Assembly: GCA_004554395.1 (NCBI GenBank) | Contig: SFMP01000059.1 | Coordinates: forward strand, 1-16,814 | From: Myxococcales bacterium | Lineage (GTDB): Bacteria > Myxococcota_A > Bradymonadia > UBA4248 | Reading direction: 5' to 3' | Length of the DNA: 16,814 bases | Shown: one piece after another, positions 15,574 to 16,814 of the stretch | Layout of the letters: the number at the start of each line of letters is the position of its first letter | Position numbering within the stretch: position 1 is the first letter of the stretch | Program-made: the position numbers and the translations under genes | Notes under the pieces: model-generated | Seen by the model: the letters and a program-made list of their open reading frames with translations, nothing else | Told to the model about the DNA's origin: nothing | Databases searched by the model: none

Positions 15574-15800
15574 GGGGTGTGCATCAGACGGCAGCGAAAC
15601 GATAACGAGTAGATCGCCGTCTACTCAATCATGGCGAAAAATAAAAAATGTGACGGTTTTTTTTCGAACTTTTTTTAGCTTGCATAGAAAAGATAATGAA
15701 ATCAATGCTTTGCGTTTGGCGCTACGTTTTATCCGCCGTCGGTTAAGGACACTCTGAACGGGGTACCATTTTCCCCCAGCGTTCATTTCCCGCGCCATTT
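15574..15800. other. Non-coding stretch between mobile-element remnants
   Basis: No gene supported. It contains nested inverted repeats (AGACGGC with GCCGTCT, enclosing GAGTAG; the latter pairs with CTACTC at 15621-15626), long A/T tracts at 15640-15676 that could act as an UP-element-like promoter region for the minus-strand Rpn gene, and a hairpin at 15756-15784 (GAACGGGG with CCCC...CGTTC). Confidence 0.4.
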
Positions 15801-15953
15801 ATGGAGAGGGGGCTAGGGGAGAGGTCAACATTGGGCTACTCTATTGAGATCGCTCGCAATTTGTTGTCGATGCGCATGGCGAAGCCCGAGGTCGCAGAGG
15901 CAACGGGGTTGTCGATCGAAGAAGTCGATCGGCTTGCGCTCAGCTATGTATAG
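15801..15953 (+). pseudogene. C-terminal remnant of a second Rpn-type transposase
   Basis: Codons 15834-15953 read GYSIEIARNLLSMRMA followed by KPEVAEATGLSIEEVDRL and then a TAG stop. 'IARNLL..gm....IA.aTGLS.eEi..L' is the characteristic helix-turn-helix-like end of many Rpn-family proteins. An in-frame ATG at 15801 has no ribosome binding site. It is on the strand opposite the truncated Rpn-like gene, which ends differently, so it comes from a separate element copy. It is only the last 40 residues of a protein of about 300. Confidence 0.7.
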
Positions 15954-15959
15954 TGTTAG

Positions 15960-16157
15960 ATGTCGTCGCCCGCTACGATGGCGGTCGCGGGGAATGAGGT
16001 GGTTATCCAGCGCTTCCGCAATCTCCTCGAGGCAAATGGTTTAGCAAAAGATCTCATTGAACGAATCAATACCATCCTCGCTCAGAATGGCGTTCAAATA
16101 TCGCGTGGTAGAATTGTCGAACCAACCATTACCCGAGAGCATGTTTCGGCAGAATAA
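15960..16157 (+). pseudogene. IS5-family transposase N-terminal fragment
   Basis: The 65-codon ORF contains VVIQRFRNLLEANGLAKDLI and then ERINTILAQNGVQISRGRIV, which fits the IS5-type (DUF772) N-terminal pattern 'TicrFRn.L...gL...l...in..L...G..i.rGtIvDAT'. The expected DAT after the Val is EPT here, and the frame ends 11 codons later. The DDE catalytic core is absent, so this is a dead remnant. Confidence 0.65.
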
Positions 16158-16191
16158 GTGCAACTCTGTGCGTTGCAGGGATAATCTTTGA

Positions 16192-16219
16192 GCCCCGCGC
16201 CTAGCTTGGGCGCAGGGGC
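16192..16219 (-). terminator. Strong GC hairpin after the AT-rich gene
   Basis: Arms GCCCC+GCGCC (16192-16201) and GGCGC+a+GGGGC (16209-16219), one bulged A, loop of about seven bases. It lies about 50 bp beyond the stop of the minus-strand gene at 16267. No T-run follows on that strand, so it may be a 3'-end stabiliser, a factor-dependent terminator or an insertion-element edge rather than a classical terminator. A smaller GCAAC/GTTGC hairpin lies beside it at 16160-16176. Confidence 0.4.
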
Positions 16220-16266
16220 GTCACTTGTGCCCCAAAGAAAGAGCAGCACATGGTATTGAAATGATA

Positions 16267-16814
16267 TTAGAAAGGCGTGTCGGGAATACCACTGAGTGAA
16301 ATTGGATTGCCGTAGGGGAGTGGGACGCGTTGCCAGTGATTCATCGTTCCTTCATTATCGTATGATTTGCACATGGATTTACAATATAGGGTAATCTTCT
16401 CATTTAAGTTACTGAGATCATTCGATGTATATCCGTCGGAGTTCTTTGCTCTAGAAACATGGACGAGTTTAAATCCTTTCTGCGGTATGCAATCGTATCC
16501 GGATCGTTTGTAGAATGTAGATGGTGTATCATCAATGTAATAATAGGTAGAACCGTATCTGTTCAAGTCTTTATAGAAGCGGAAATTTGATAATTTACTC
16601 CAATATTCATACTCATCGATGAATGCGTAGTCTACTTTTTTAAAACAGGAGCTTGATGAGTAATAATCGGATGAGGAGATTCCATCATTTAGTACGGATA
16701 GGTTAGATATTAAACTCTTTGATTCTAGTACGGTTGTTTTGTATTTTGAAGGGTCAAAGATTGCAAGAGCGTTCAAATAGTCGACAGGATTCTCGGGTAT
16801 TGGTTTTGAGCAGA
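16267..16814 (-). CDS. Hypothetical protein, AT-rich, 5'-partial
   Basis: The reading frame enters from the right edge (visible part begins CSKPIPENPVDYLNALAIFD) and ends at TAA 16267-16269; 181 codons are in view. I recognise no family. The visible part is rich in Ser, Tyr, Asn and Lys, with six Cys (one is the first visible residue), no transmembrane segment, and a low-complexity SSSDYYSSSS stretch. A TTG at 16776 is an internal codon candidate, but the frame is open to the edge, so the true start is outside. Base composition is clearly more AT-rich than the rest of the window, which suggests recent acquisition beside the transposase remnants. The Cys/Tyr/Asn-rich character would fit a secreted or surface protein, but this is a guess. 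Confidence 0.6.
   Translation of the reverse strand, partial: CSKPIPENPVDYLNALAIFDPSKYKTTVLESKSLISNLSVLNDGISSSDYYSSSSCFKKVDYAFIDEYEYWSKLSNFRFYKDLNRYGSTYYYIDDTPSTFYKRSGYDCIPQKGFKLVHVSRAKNSDGYTSNDLSNLNEKITLYCKSMCKSYDNEGTMNHWQRVPLPYGNPISLSGIPDTPF

Noticed and set aside
15537..15640. Nuclease N-terminus of the Rpn-like gene continuing upstream past a nonsense codon
   Set aside because: Translating the upstream frame gives no family motif and more stops, so the N-terminus is absent rather than interrupted by one mutation.

Overview
The window carries seven substantial coding genes, one partial gene at the right edge, one candidate tiny gene, a mobile-element graveyard, and three intergenic arrays of hairpin-forming repeats. 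TamB and a D-Ala--D-Ala ligase point to a diderm (Gram-negative) bacterium with ordinary peptidoglycan. The mixture of zinc-ribbon/FHA proteins, TPR proteins, unusual methyltransferase fusions and near-balanced GC with many TCG/ATC/GAC codons is reminiscent of Myxococcota or Bradymonadia-type lineages, but that placement is inference; no rRNA or tRNA is present to settle it.

Left part (1-4923, all minus strand, read right to left): a double zinc-ribbon, double FHA-domain protein; a 633-aa protein with a C-terminal SAM-methyltransferase domain resembling the MidA family and an N-terminal half that looks like two PqqD-like modules; and a divergent YchF/OLA1-like P-loop NTPase. A roughly 500-bp spacer between the methyltransferase and the NTPase is packed with nested hairpins (array A). 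The NTPase gene ends inside a perfect 97-bp tandem duplication at the window's left edge.

Middle (4924-8465, plus strand): a leader with two mutually exclusive stems and a strong intrinsic terminator precedes ddl. A calcineurin-like metallophosphoesterase with a consensus ribosome binding site follows. Then come 23-bp palindromes resembling type I-E CRISPR repeats but with spacers of only 14-15 bp (array C), a 62-bp duplicated module, and an exported TPR protein that probably starts at TTG. It converges on tamB with 10 bp between the stop codons.

Right part: tamB (8476-13908, minus) encodes a 1810-aa AsmA-like envelope protein with no adjacent tamA. Beyond it lie a candidate 28-codon hydrophobic peptide, an array of five consecutive hairpins with compensating arms (array B), a 5'-truncated Rpn/PD-(D/E)XK-family transposase gene, a C-terminal remnant of a second Rpn-type gene, an IS5-family transposase remnant, and an AT-rich gene of unknown function that runs off the window.

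The most unusual signal is shared by arrays A and B. Hairpins in two separate intergenic regions keep the joint TAT...ATA followed by C, while the GC-rich arms outside it change in both strands together. This looks like a structured repeat family rather than simple sequence.
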